Source: Excoecaria cochinchinensis
Lineage: Eukaryota; Streptophyta; Magnoliopsida; Malpighiales; Euphorbiaceae
DNA: 64,000 nt
Assembly (NCBI GenBank): GCA_947683425.1
Contig: CANTUQ010000050.1
Location: 14,748,501 to 14,812,500 of the forward strand
Direction of reading: 5' to 3'
The notes beneath the pieces were generated by a model. The model was not told the origin of the DNA. It did not search any database and worked only from the letters and a program-made list of their open reading frames with translations. The translations under genes were made by a program, and so were the position numbers. This document shows, one piece after another, positions 11,740 through 23,400 of the stretch. The first letter of the stretch is position 1; the number at the start of each line of letters is the position of its first letter.

Positions 11740-13165
11740 GGAAGAAAAAATGACATCTATGAGATCAAATCATGTTTGAGAACTATTTGATCTACTGGAA
11801 GGACACAAATTGAGAATAAATGTATTCTCAAAGTAAAGCGAAAGGCTGAAAGAGGTATCGAAATATATAAGACTCAGCTAGTCGCTAAGGGGTTCATACA
11901 ATATAAAAAGATTGACTATGAGTAGACTTTCTTATCTGTTGTAAGATTTACGTACATAAAGTTCATTCTAGCCATAGTGGCGAGTTTGAACGTAGAGCTT
12001 CATCAAAAGGATGAAAATACTGCTTTTTCTCTATGGAAAAATGGATGGAACAACCTTTAGGTTTTATCAGAAAAGGCAGCGAACATAAGGTTTGCTAATT
12101 GATGAGTTCAATTTATAGCGTTAAACAGTCTTCAACATAATGGTACTTAAAACTTCATCATACAATCATGACGAATGTGTTCAACATGATTGATGAAGAT
12201 CATTATGTTTATAGGAAAAGCTCTGAAAATGAATTTATCATTTTGACATTGTATGTAGACGACATACTTAAAGCTGAAAATGATAAATGGTACGTAAATG
12301 AAATCAAAGATTGGTTATTATCCAACTTTAAGACAAAGCATATGAGTCATGCATATTATATTCTTGAAGTTAAGATTTCAAGAGATCATTCGAGAAGATT
12401 GTTGTCTGTTTCTTGAGAGAAATATATCAACAAAGACATTAAGCGATTTAATATGCAAAATTACAAACCCATAGATAACCCCATTGCCAAAAATCAGTTT
12501 CTTAGCAAAGATGCGTGTCCCAAGATGCTAGCAAAAAGAACGTATGAGGAACGTTCTATATGCCAGTGCCATGGGTAGTCTTATGTATGCAGTGTTGTAT
12601 ACAAGACATGATATATACTATGCCGTGGGCATGGTAAATAAATATCAATTTGACCCAGACAAAGCACATCGGAAGCAATTGAAAGGATGCTTATATATCT
12701 TAAAGGTACTGCAGAATATTCTCTCTATTATCAAGAAAATGATCTGCATTGAGAGAATACATAAACATTGATTGGGCAGGAGAAGTGGATGAGAGATAAT
12801 CCACCTTAGGTTTTATATTCTTGTTTGGCAAGAGTGCCATCTCGTGGAGTAACAAGAATTAAATCTGTATAGCCCCATCATTAGTGGAAGTTGAATTTGT
12901 CACTTCCTCAGCTGCAGTACAGGAGACAGTTTGGCTGAAATGGTTTGTGAGCCATTTAAGAGTAATTGTCTAAAAGATATTAATGACAGTCTAAAGTGAC
13001 AGTCAGTCGTTGATGGCTTATAGTAGAGCTAAGCATATCGACATTAAGTATCAATATAAGAGAGATATTGTTGCACGAAGAGATATGAACTTGTAGTACA
13101 TTTCTGTGCATGCAGATCAATTGAGTAAACCTATAACGAGAGATGTGTTTTGAGAGACACATTAG
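11740..13165 (+). pseudogene. Copia reverse transcriptase and RNase H remnant
   Basis: RT starts at about 11820-11960 (TQLVAKGFIQYKKIDYE, then SVVRFTYIKFILAIVASL). The catalytic YVDDIL is intact at about 12252-12269 inside FIILTLYVDDILKAENDK. The connection region reads YASAMGSLMYAVLYTRHDI (12550-12606), and RNase H ends with YSRAKHIDIKYQYKRDIVA (about 13020-13076) then SVHADQLSKPITRDVF. Frame changes and stops break the reading at several points. Confidence 0.85.
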
Positions 13166-13189
13166 ATCTCGAGGTTTGTATAGAATATA

Positions 13190-13480
13190 ATTGGTACTGT
13201 TATATTTTATATAATCCCTTAACGTTATTATTTGCGAATAATAACTAAAGTTCATTGTTGGCAATACATGAGTGTGAATGTTTATGTGTAAACATTTACT
13301 GTTATTGATATGAGATTGAGCATGTCGGACAGAGAAGTAGCCCACTCACAAGGGTGTTTACCTTAGTTTTGTCAATGAGTTGGCAAAAACTAAGATGAGG
13401 CGATTTTTAAACATATGAGAATGCTCGAGAGCCTGTTCAAAATAAAAGTGCTGCCTTGCAGAAATTACAAGATGAGTCTT
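13190..13480 (+). other. Unassigned stretch between RNase H and the satellite block
   Basis: This is where a copia 3' UTR, polypurine tract and 3' LTR would be expected. I find neither the LTR sequence nor a clean polypurine tract. It may be the element's 3' UTR, cut off by the adjoining tandem repeat. Confidence 0.4.
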
Positions 13481-15090
13481 GTTAAGATGCCAGATAAAGA
13501 AATACATAAAGTTGTATTCTTTGGAATGGATTTTGGAAGTTTACCAAGCACAATGGAAAGAGAATTAAATTCTTCGAAATATGATGAATTTTTATGGATT
13601 TTTGAAAGTTTTATAACAGGAAAAATCACTAAAATCAAAAAATTCTAAAAATTGGTGAAATTTTTTATTTGAGTCCTATAATTTAGGAAAACTTCATTGG
13701 AATGACTTTTGCAAGCTTAACATTCACAATGAATGGCGAATTGAAATCATCGAAATCAGTGAAATTTTTATGTATTTCTGAATGTTTTATACCAGGAAAA
13801 ATCACTAAAATCGAAAAATTTTAAAAAGTGGTGAAATTTTGGATTTAAGTCCTATAATTCATGAAAACTTCATTGGAATCACTTTTGCAAGCTTAACATT
13901 CACAATGGATGGCAAATTGACATCATTGAAATCAGTGAAATTTTTATGTATTTCTGAAAATGTTATATTAGGGAAAATAAGTAAAATCGAAAAATTATAA
14001 AAAGTGGTGAAATTTTGGATTTGAGTCCCATAATTCAGAAAAACTTAATTGAATTGGATTTTGGAAGTTTACCAAGCACAATGGAAACATAATTAACTTC
14101 TTCGAAATATGACGAATTTTTATAGATTTCTAAAGGTTTTATACTAGGAAAAATCATTAAAATCGAAAAATTCTAAAAAGTGGTAAAATTTTTTATTTGA
14201 GTCCCATAATTCAGCAAAAATTCATTGGCATGGCTTTTGCAAGCTTAACATTCACAATGGATGGCGAATTGATGTCATCGAAATCAGTGAAATTTTTATG
14301 TATTTCTGAAAGTGTTATACTAAGGAAAATCAATAAAATCGAAAAATTTTAAAAAGTGGTGAAATTTTGTATTTGAGTCTTATAATTCAGGAAAATTTCA
14401 TTGGAATGCCTTTTGCAAGCTTAACATTCACAATGGATGGAGAATTGGATTAATCGAAATCAGACGAATTTTTATGAATTTCTGAAGGTGTTATACTAGG
14501 AAAAATCACTAAAATTGAAAAATTATAAAAAGTGGTGAAATTTTTTATTTGAGTTCCATAATTCAGCAAAACTTCATCGGAATGAATTTTGAAAGCTTAC
14601 CAAGCAAAATAGATAGAGAATTGGCTTAATCGAAATCTGACGAATTTTTATAGATTTTTGAAAGTGTTATACAAAGAAAAATCACAAAAATCAAAAAATT
14701 ATAAAAAGTGGTGAAATTATTGATTTGAGTCGTATAATTCAGGAAAACTTCATACGAATGGCTTTTGGAAGCTTAACATTCATAATGGATAGAGAATTAG
14801 CTTTTTCGAAATCTGATGATTTTTGATGGATTTTTGAAGGTATTATACTAGGGAAAATAGCTAAAATCGAAAAATTAGAAAAAACGGTGAAATTTTGAAT
14901 TTGAGTCCCATAATTAAGAAAAACTTAATTGGAATGGATTTTGAAAGTTTACCAAGCACAATGGAAAGAGAATTAACTTCTTCAAAATATGACGAATTTT
15001 TATAGATTTCTGAAAGATTTATACCTGAAAAAATCACTAAAATCGAAAAATTCTAAAAAATGATGAAATTTTTTATTTGAGTCCTACGCT
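13480..15090. repeat. Outlying tandem satellite block, nine 176-bp units
   Basis: The marker GGTGAAA (or close variants) occurs at 13653, 13830, 14006, 14182, 14358, 14534, 14710, 14886 and 15062: steps of 177 and then 176 throughout. The unit lines up along its whole length with the large array at the right of the window: AAGCTT..., TCACAATGGATGG against TCACAACGCATCG, GAATTTTTATG..TTTCTGAA, AAAATCGAAAAATT, AAAAAGTGGTGAAATTTTGGA and AAAACTTCATTGGAAT. Units differ a good deal from one another and most CpGs have gone. The block starts about 300 bp after the copia RNase H and stops abruptly near 15090. Confidence 0.92.
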
Positions 15091-15690
15091 ACTCTCACTT
15101 TAAGCCTACTGTTTTAAGCTTAAATGTCATGGTTGAGCTAATTCTGTCAAATGAGCATATTTGATTTATGTTCTAAATAGAGGGTCATATTTGATTGTTT
15201 CTTCTGGTTTTTACACTGATTGTTTCTAAACTTGTCACTTGGTATAGCCTTGACTTGTCACTTGGTATAGCCTTGTCCTTAAACTTCAATTTGTAACCAA
15301 AAAAAGAAAAATAATCTTTTAATTACTGTTTGCATAACATTAGTATCCCGTTGTTCATGTGTTAAACTTACTGTTTAGTACGCTGATATATCATGCCATT
15401 TTGGCTTAATTTAATGATACATTAATTCGCATCTATCTTTCTCTTCATTTTTTACAATTTCTCTGATGTGAGTAATCGGTATAATTAAACACATTTTTTT
15501 TAAAAAAAGGAAAAGGTTTTGACGATTGGATTGAAGGTTGATGAGATGATCTTGAACGAAGATGAAGTTTATTTCAATGTATTTTGAATTGTATTTTTAA
15601 TTTGGACAATTGAACTTGTACTTTTTTTCAATTTGTATGTTTGATTTTAGATTTATAATTTGTAATTTTGTATGATTTTTAGTTATATTT
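15091..15690. other. Intergenic stretch, possible transposase tail
   Basis: Mostly AT-rich unique sequence. A tiny duplication of ACTTGTCACTTGGTATAGCC occurs near 15232-15272. A short plus-strand reading at about 15516-15588 (DEMILNEDEVYFNVF then stop) might be the C-terminal tail of a hAT transposase belonging to the following element; this is weak. Confidence 0.3.
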
Positions 15691-15866
15691 TTTTAATTTA
15701 AAAATTTGAAATTTTGGTTTACCATATAACCGAACCAAATCGATCGACAAATTCGGTTCGGTTATTACACAAATTTTGGTTCGGTTCGATTTCATAAAAT
15801 CTAGTAATTTCGGTTTTCGATTATTTCGGTTCGATTATTGAACCGACTGATCGTTGCACAACCCTA
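15690..15866. mobile_element. hAT (Ac-like) element end with CCGAAC repeats
   Basis: The stretch is filled with direct and inverted copies of CCGAAC/GTTCGG and ends TTGCACAACCCTA at 15866, the reverse complement of which (TAGGGTTGTGCAA) matches the Ac-type hAT terminus TAGGGGTGTGCA. Only one end can be defined; no matching opposite terminus was found, so length and orientation are unknown. It lies directly upstream of the presumed FEY transcription start. Confidence 0.55.
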
Positions 15867-15937
15867 CTCAAAAAATATCAATCTAAACCGGAAACCATTG
15901 AACCTGCTGTGAATCGGTTTCTTGTAAAAACGGTGCC

Positions 15938-15968
15938 TTTTATTTTTATTTTTATTTTTATTTTTTTT
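15938..15968. repeat. (TTTTTA)n microsatellite
   Basis: About five TTTTTA units just upstream of the probable FEY first exon. Confidence 0.85.
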
Positions 15969-16000
15969 GCAAAAAAGGTAACAAATAGAAAACCCTAAAA

Positions 16001-16159
16001 ATGAAAATTTCACCCAAAATTGTGCAGCTCGGTGTTCTGTTTCTTCCTTTCCTTCCTCCCTCAGTTCTTCTTACCCAGCCACCATCACCGGATTTTGACT
16101 CGCCGGCCACCGAACAAAGCCTCCATTGGACCGTCGCCGATCAGCCTCATCGGTTTTCG
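16001..16159 (+). other. Probable FEY 5' UTR exon with an upstream ORF
   Basis: A CT-rich, more GC-rich island of 159 bases starts with an ATG after AACCCTAAAA and ends at a good donor (TTCG|GTATGT, intron starting 16160) followed by a pyrimidine-rich tract. It reads 53 open codons (MKISPKIVQLGVLF...). The likely acceptor is TTCCACTTCCAG at 17461, which joins it to 36 bases of leader before the FEY ATG; the upstream frame then stops within eight codons. This would give FEY a 1.3-kb 5' UTR intron and an upstream ORF. It could instead be part of an unrelated or dead gene; transcript evidence would decide. Confidence 0.35.
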
Positions 16160-17334
16160 GTATGTATAGCTCTTTTTTTCTCTCTCTCTCTAATTTCAAT
16201 CTAAGCTTCATTAGTTTATCTCCTTAGCTTTTTTCGGATTAGTGCTTGTATTTCATATTTCTAAACTGATTCAAGGTGTTTTGTTCTACTATTTTCTATG
16301 GGATGTAGATTTTAATTCTTTAATTCAAAGAAATCTTTATATATTCAGGAAAAATTGTTTCTTGTCTTCTTTTGATTCTGTTATTAGCTAATTCTGAAAT
16401 TGGTTAAGTTAATTGCTTGCTCTGTATTCAAGCTGTATTTCTTGATGAACTGGTTTGGTCAAGGTTGGAATTTAACTAACATATGCAATTTTTGGACTGA
16501 AACAATGTGAACTGATTTTTCTGTTATTGGGCAGAACTTGAACTTTTATAGTTTTTGGATTTGTACAATATATAATCTTGTTTTAGATCCCCTGGGAGTT
16601 TTACTTTCTGTGTTGTTAATTGTTTTCCTTGATTGCAGAAATATTTAGTTGCTATGTGTACCTCTTGTTAGATGGACTTTTGGAAGAAGAGAATAGAACA
16701 ACTTTGGCGGGTCTATAGCATATTTCAGTTTAATATGATTTTATAGTTTAGGATTGAGAGATGTCTAAATTTGTAAAAAGGGAATTGGTGGTAAGAATGG
16801 ACTAGTGAAAAGTATGATATTGTTCTTGTTTTTCTAAGGTTGATTTATAGTTAACATGTTCATGACATGTTCCAATTTGATAGATATTGACTTTAAACTT
16901 TAAAGTGTTTGAAGAGAATGCCATAGTGTTGGGATTATAGAATTGTTGATGTAGTGCATGAATGAGTACTTACAATAGGCTTGGTTAACTGAAGTGTTGA
17001 GGGATTTTTGTTTGCATATACTTAATCCTGAGAAGTAAACTATTTGTAATGATGATTTGAATATGAGAATGGGTAATTTAGTCTAGTTTTGCTTTGGTCG
17101 CTAACTTCATGCTTTGAAGGGTTAACTTCATGTTTGCTCTATATTCATGTTTGCAATTATGTTTTGATATTGCGCCATATTATTGGTTTGGATAAAAGAC
17201 AACATCAAAATGTGATGAAATCATCTTAATATCACATTAATTATCTAGATGTTTGATAAGTTGATAACTAATATGTTTTTGAATGTATTTTTATTTTTTT
17301 ATATGCTGTTGTTCGTACTATATTTTAATTTTTT

Positions 17335-17425
17335 TTATCCGGTTCAATCCGGTCGAACCAATTGAACCATGAACCAATTGACATGCTGAGTTGACATTCG
17401 GTCCCTTTTTGAAAACCTTTTTGTT
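17335..17425. mobile_element. Fragment of the CCGG-type hAT MITE family
   Basis: CCGGTTCAATCCGGTCGAAC and, further on, TGCTGAGTTGACATTCGGTC followed by TTTTTGAAAACC resemble the right subterminal part of the 2609-3366 element (GGCCGAGTCGATGTCCGGTC then GGTTTTAAAAAC). The left part is missing or unrecognisable. It lies about 70 bp upstream of the FEY start codon, in the presumed 5' UTR intron. Confidence 0.5.
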
Positions 17426-17497
17426 TATTTATTTTTAGTACTCAGTATCTTCCACTTCCAGCCTGACAGCAGAATTGAGATCTGAGCTATTCATGCG

Positions 17498-20400
17498 ATG
17501 GCGACTACGTCTTCTTCCCCAATTTCAAGTTCGAAGGAGGGATTAGGTTGGATTGAATGGTTAAGAGGATGGACGTATGTGATTCAGGAGACGCTTTTCC
17601 AGAGAATAATGGCTAGTCACGTACAAAATCCTCTTCCTTTGCCTCCTGTTAACCATCTCACTTGCATTGTCACTGGTTCCACCAGTGGTATCGGGTCTGA
17701 AATTGCCAGGTTATCTTTTTCTATTTCCTTTTTGTAGCTTTTTCTACTCTTTGTTAGTTCTTTTAAGGGGAATTTAAAAGATTTTGAATTCTCTAACATT
17801 ATATCGTTTTTAAATCTCAAAATACAATATTTTAAGCTTTTTCTATATGTTCAGTACACCTAAACCTTTTAGGATTTGGGCTCAATTTATTGGCATTCAG
17901 TTCATTACTTTGCCATCTAAATAGGGAAACCTAAAATATTTACATGCTTATTTAACAATTTGAACTTGTTTACCATTCCAGTCCAAGCTTTGTTATTTTC
18001 TGGATTAGTCAATTAGTTCTCTTTTATTTCATAGGCAATTGGCAGAGGCAGGGGCACATGTTGTTATGGCAGTAAGGAACACAAAGAGAGCCCATGAATT
18101 AATTCGTAAGTGGCAAAACGAATGTTCGGGTCTTGGCCTACCACTTAATGTTGAGGTATTTCAAAATTTAAACTGATCAATGCATGATATAACTCCAATT
18201 GTATTTTAATGGATTCTTTGGCTAAAATATAATTTTTGAATGAGAATTTTGCCCAAGTTTGTTGTTGAATTGTTGATGTATGGCTTGTTCTTTTTAAGGT
18301 GATGGAGCTTGATCTTCTCTCCTTGGAATCAGTTGTAAGGTTTGCGGAAGCATGGAATGCACGTTCTGCACCTTTGCATGTTCTTATCAATAATGCTGGG
18401 ATATTTTCCATTGGAGGTCAGTCTTTTTTAACCATTTTCTTGAATGCTACTTTTATGGGTTCCTTTCTCAAGACTATGCTTTTTTCTTCTATACTTTTTG
18501 TTACTTCATTTTCTTTTACTACAAATTGTGCAATTTTTCGCTACGATATGGTTATAATGTTTTAGGCATCTGATGTAGCTTGCAATTAGTAACTTCTCAC
18601 CACTTGGAAGTCTTTACTCGCTTTTGTCAAATTTTGGTTAGTCATACTATGACTGATGTCATCCCTTCGTTAGTGAGTTAATGATTAGATGAAGTAGGAC
18701 ACAACCAATAATTAGGCTTCAAAATTTTCCAATGATAACCATGAGATGTGTTGTCAAGTACAATCTATCTTCTTGGTGTTGTTTTCTCTCTATAAAGTTA
18801 ATTTAGTCACAAGTGTGGACGAAGAATCTGAGATCTGGGAGAGAGTGGATATGCTGGTTCATGGTATTTGACGGGTCAAGGGTCTAGGATAAAGTTACGA
18901 AGTCTTCGAAGTTCTTGAAAGGTGGATTCTGTTAGACTTTAAAGATGCTATCCTGCTTAAGAAGATGGTGCAGTCCGGTTTGGAAACTTATGGGTCATGG
19001 CCCCTCAGAAGTGGGAATTATCTTTTAAGATGGAGAAGTCCACCTTTTCCTTAAGTGCATATCCTTTCCTTCCTCTTTTGAAGCTTGCATGTCTTTAAAA
19101 AAAAAAAAAGAATGAAAAAATAGAATGGAGGAAACAAGAGAATGAAGCATTTGCTAAGCCGAAACATTTAGTACCTGTTCTTTAAATGCTTGCCTCAGCA
19201 CATAATCCTACCAAGCAAAGTGAATAGGGTACGTCGATAATTTCTGTGTCACCTTGTCATGTCGATGCCGCTTGGCACCTCTAGTGTCTGCCACAAATCT
19301 CTAGAGCCACTCGTACTACCCTATCAATTAGAATTTCAGACTTGGTTTTGCCTAAGGACTGCTGAAGGCAAATGGTTACAAGTTTTGGGTTTAGAGGTTC
19401 AATGTGGTCTGAATTGTTTTGAGTTTTTTTTTTTTTTTTTTTTAAAACACATTCAAACATGTTCCATATGATAATATCTTAGAAATTTACATTTAAAAAA
19501 CATATCTCCTGTTTACATCACATTTAAAATATCAAAGAATTCTCCATATTAAAATAATTATAATAATAAACTCTGCAAATTAAAAGAAATTTTAAAGAAT
19601 TCTGTATATTTCCAATCAATATATATTTGTAATACTCAATTTTGCGTATTAAAAGAATTCTTAAAACAACTCTGCACTTGCCAAACAATGCAATAAATGT
19701 AGATGTTTATAGTAATCCATTGAAGAAATGTAAAAATTTGTCTTTGAGGGTACGAATCAGTAAATTGTAAGCCCAAGCTCATTTGCAATCTAAGATGAGG
19801 CCTTCAAAACAATGGTTTGAAACTGGCAAAAAAAAAAGAAGGTTTGGTATTGAAGTAAATAAAAATTGGTTGACCAAGTCAACCTAGACTGGGTAAAGCA
19901 GGTTTTGACCAAGCTGGATTTTTAACATGAATGGACAGGATTACTGACCAGCTCCCAGTTAAACCAGTCTAACTGGCCAGGCCGGTCCGGCTTTTACTAC
20001 CATGCTTATCAACATCATTAATCATATTATGCATGGGTAAGATGTGACATTGGTAAAGAACAGGCCATTTTTGTGAGACCACTTTGACATTTTTGATGGC
20101 TAGAATTTCCTTTTTTATGTGGTAAGTTGACTTGATCAGTCTCATGCAAATTATATTCAATGAGGTAGTGTTTTTTGAAGTATGTCTATACAACGATCTC
20201 ATATTCATTTGTTTTACATTGTACTGTTTTGTGGCACTAGGAGGAAGCCTCTTGATATTTAAGCTTGGTCATTAAGTTTGGAAAATATGATGATTTCAAC
20301 AATTTAAGAATTTGGAAGGGGAAAGGAGGCCTACAAGTTAGGAGTTGTGCTACCTTTTCAGTCAACAGTGGTTTAACAGGTGTCTTGGGTGGAAATTAAT

Positions 20401-23400
20401 TTGAGTATTTTCAAGGACCAGAGTTCACATTTTTTATTTGATGTAAAATATAATTTCTCCTATTTATTTCAGATTTGTTGTAGGTTTCCACTTGTAGGCT
20501 TTCTGATGAGTGGTGGTCGAAAATTGACAAGATTTGAAGGTTTGGCTTATGTCTGTCTTTATTTCACTGATGAGGATTCTTAGATTCCTTTAATGGACTC
20601 TGTAGCAATTCTTTAACTAAGACATTGATTGAGAAAATAATTCTTGTGGATGATGGAAGGAGAAATATCATGAATGGGAGTAGTGTCATGCTAAATCCTA
20701 TGGTTCCATTTCTAGCTTCCTGCTCCCATTTACTACTCTTCTCCACAGAGGTTGTTTAGCAATTCCATAAAATGTGCTAAATGGTTGAATGTTTTCTTGA
20801 TTGAATAAAGGCTGGTTAATTATTTGCTATTTTCACTGTTAATCCATTAGTTACGAGGATTGTTGTTTGTTTCTGTATCTTAATTTGCCATTGATTTTAA
20901 TATGATATACATATCCAGTTACACAATTAGCATGCGCTTAACTGATGCTTGGCTTCAATATTCAGAACCACAAAAGTTTTCAAAGGATGGCTATGAAGAA
21001 CACATGCAAGTGAATCATCTTGCTCCAGCATTGTTTTCAATATTACTTTTGCCATCCCTAATTAAAGGCTCTCCCAGCCGAATTATCAATGTGAATTCTG
21101 TTGTAAGTTCGATAATCAGAAAAGGTCACACTACCTATTTATTACTATTCTTCCTTCAAAATATGATTTCATTTGCATCTTTGGGAGTTATTAAAATTGT
21201 ACCTAGCATTGGTTGTGGAATGGGATAGAGCATTGCATGGTGATGCAATATTTTAGATGTGCCAGTTATAATTTGCTATTATTATATTCAACAATTAATG
21301 TTTTAAGTTTTGGATTCTGACAAAGAATGTTTCATTGCCTTGATTGGAAAATTTGGTGGACTCATGATTCTGGTGGTAGTTGTGCGCAGCAGGTATAGGT
21401 CATTTTGGTACTCTTTTTTAGGACAGTTTTGGATTGTTCATTGGACTAGCTCATTTTGGATGATTTTTGTTATTTTTGTTTATTTATAATTTTAAAAAGA
21501 ATTTATTCTGTGCTATTTGTGTAAGTTGTAAATTTTTGTGGGGTTTTTTAGGATTTTTTAAAATCAATCATGAATTTCTTTTTAAATTTTACAGTTATTA
21601 TTTGATTGTTTGGGGTTTGGTGCGGGTTGCAGATTGGTTTAGGTTGGGTATTGAAGGTATCCTATTATCTTTTCCATATCTGACTTCAATTAAGCTTTTC
21701 TTATGATGTTGTATGGTGAGGATTTTTGCGTGTACTGCAGTCCTTCCAAACAAAGCTACTTTGCTCGTAGTTTTTTCTAAGATTTGCTGCTTCTCTCATC
21801 AGATACTGTAACTGGTTCATGAATATTTCATCATATGACATTTAAATTTCTCATACTGTTACCATTACATGCTTGCCCTTACTTGTCTGTGAGTTGCTTT
21901 AACATTTTTCTGTTCTGCAGATGCATTATGTTGGTTATGTTGACACAGAAGACATGAATGTTGTTTCTGGGAAGCGGAAGTATACAAGCTTAGTGGGATA
22001 CAGTAGCAGCAAGTTAGCACAGGTGCAGTTACCAGTTGATATTTTTGTTCCCTTTGATTGTTCCAATAAGTTCTATTGCATTGTAATTGAAATTGCTTGG
22101 ACGCTTGTTTTTCTTAAAATTAGTACTTTTGAATAGTGTGGAGGCTTTTTTTTTTTTATATTTTTTTCCCATTTGTTTTTGGCAATAAGGAAATGTTTGC
22201 TTTAACAGGGTGTTCTAACAATGTCAATGTTTATGTGCCAATTAAATTTCATTTTCCCAATTATGATCTTTCTGAAATAAGTAAACATATCCTAAATATA
22301 ATTAAAATTAAACTAAAAAAGATATCATTTTAAATGAACTTAGAGTGAGTCACACAGACACAGATATTATAAAAATTTGGATTCTGTGTGTAAGATAACA
22401 AAATACAATTATCTTCCTGAATGTAGATTGACATTCTTTTCTAAGGTGAACCATACAGTCCAAACTGCTGGAATGTAAAATTGGCTCAGATCTGAAATAT
22501 ATGCAAAAAAGTAGATGATTGGATTTTAAATGATGGCAATGGATTGCAGGTGATGTTTAGCAGTTCTCTCCAGAGGCGCCTTCCTGCTGAAGCTGCCATT
22601 AATGTAGTTTGTGTGTCACCTGGAGTTGTTCATACAAACGTTGTAAGTCTCTAAAAGGAATTCGATTTCTTATTTTTATCTTGGAGAACGGTTTCACTTC
22701 TTATCCTGCTACAGACATGTGTTTTTGCCACGCACATTTTGAATGTAGTGTATGTGATTGTTGGTATTTCCTCCATCCTACGGAATTGTCATTTTTTACA
22801 CAAATTTTCAATATTAAGATAATAATTGGTTTTGCTAATTTTTACGAAAAATTATATTGAATAGAATGAACTGCTTCGTCTTAATTTAGGCTATCATAAT
22901 AAAGTATGTAGAAAAGGAGAAACATTAATTAAATTATTAAATGTTTTGTTTATATTATATGAAGGATAAAATTGGAAAGTATGCATTAAATATTATTTTG
23001 AATTTACCAAAATGACAATTTGGTGGTACAAATTATTATTATTATTATTATTTTCCTTCTAAAAGTTACAATTTAGTGGGACGGATTGAGTATTTCTGAT
23101 TTGAAAAGATCAAGTGAGTAAAGCTTGTGTATTTGTAAAAATAGAAGGAAATTAAAATATATCTCTTCTAGCAAGACACCCCTCCATATATTTCTTAACT
23201 GATGGGAAGAGCACAGCTCATTGTTTTATAACATCAATATTTTCCTTGTTACCACAAGCTATATTTCTACTTCCTATAGTTGGGTATCTTCAAAATACTG
23301 TCACAGATGTTGTGAATGGATCACGAGCCAAAGTCTTAATTCCATGTTTTTAAAAAGATAACAGTTTAGATTGATTCTACTGCATCCGTAACAAGATAGT

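Larger units (their letters stand above)
6830..13190 (+). mobile_element. Decayed Ty1/copia retrotransposon, 3' LTR absent
   Basis: The order is probable 5' LTR, tRNA-Met primer-binding site, long GC-rich leader, gag, protease, integrase, reverse transcriptase, RNase H. Integrase before RT defines the copia superfamily. Every domain is broken by stops and frame changes, so the element is old and dead. The RNase H end is followed by about 300 bases of unassigned sequence and then a satellite block; no copy of the 5' LTR follows. The left limit is uncertain because there is no second LTR to compare with. Confidence 0.85.

Noticed and set aside
12980..13345. 121-codon minus-strand frame opposite the copia RNase H end
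   Set aside because: It is the antisense of copia RNase H and 3' sequence, with no domain features.
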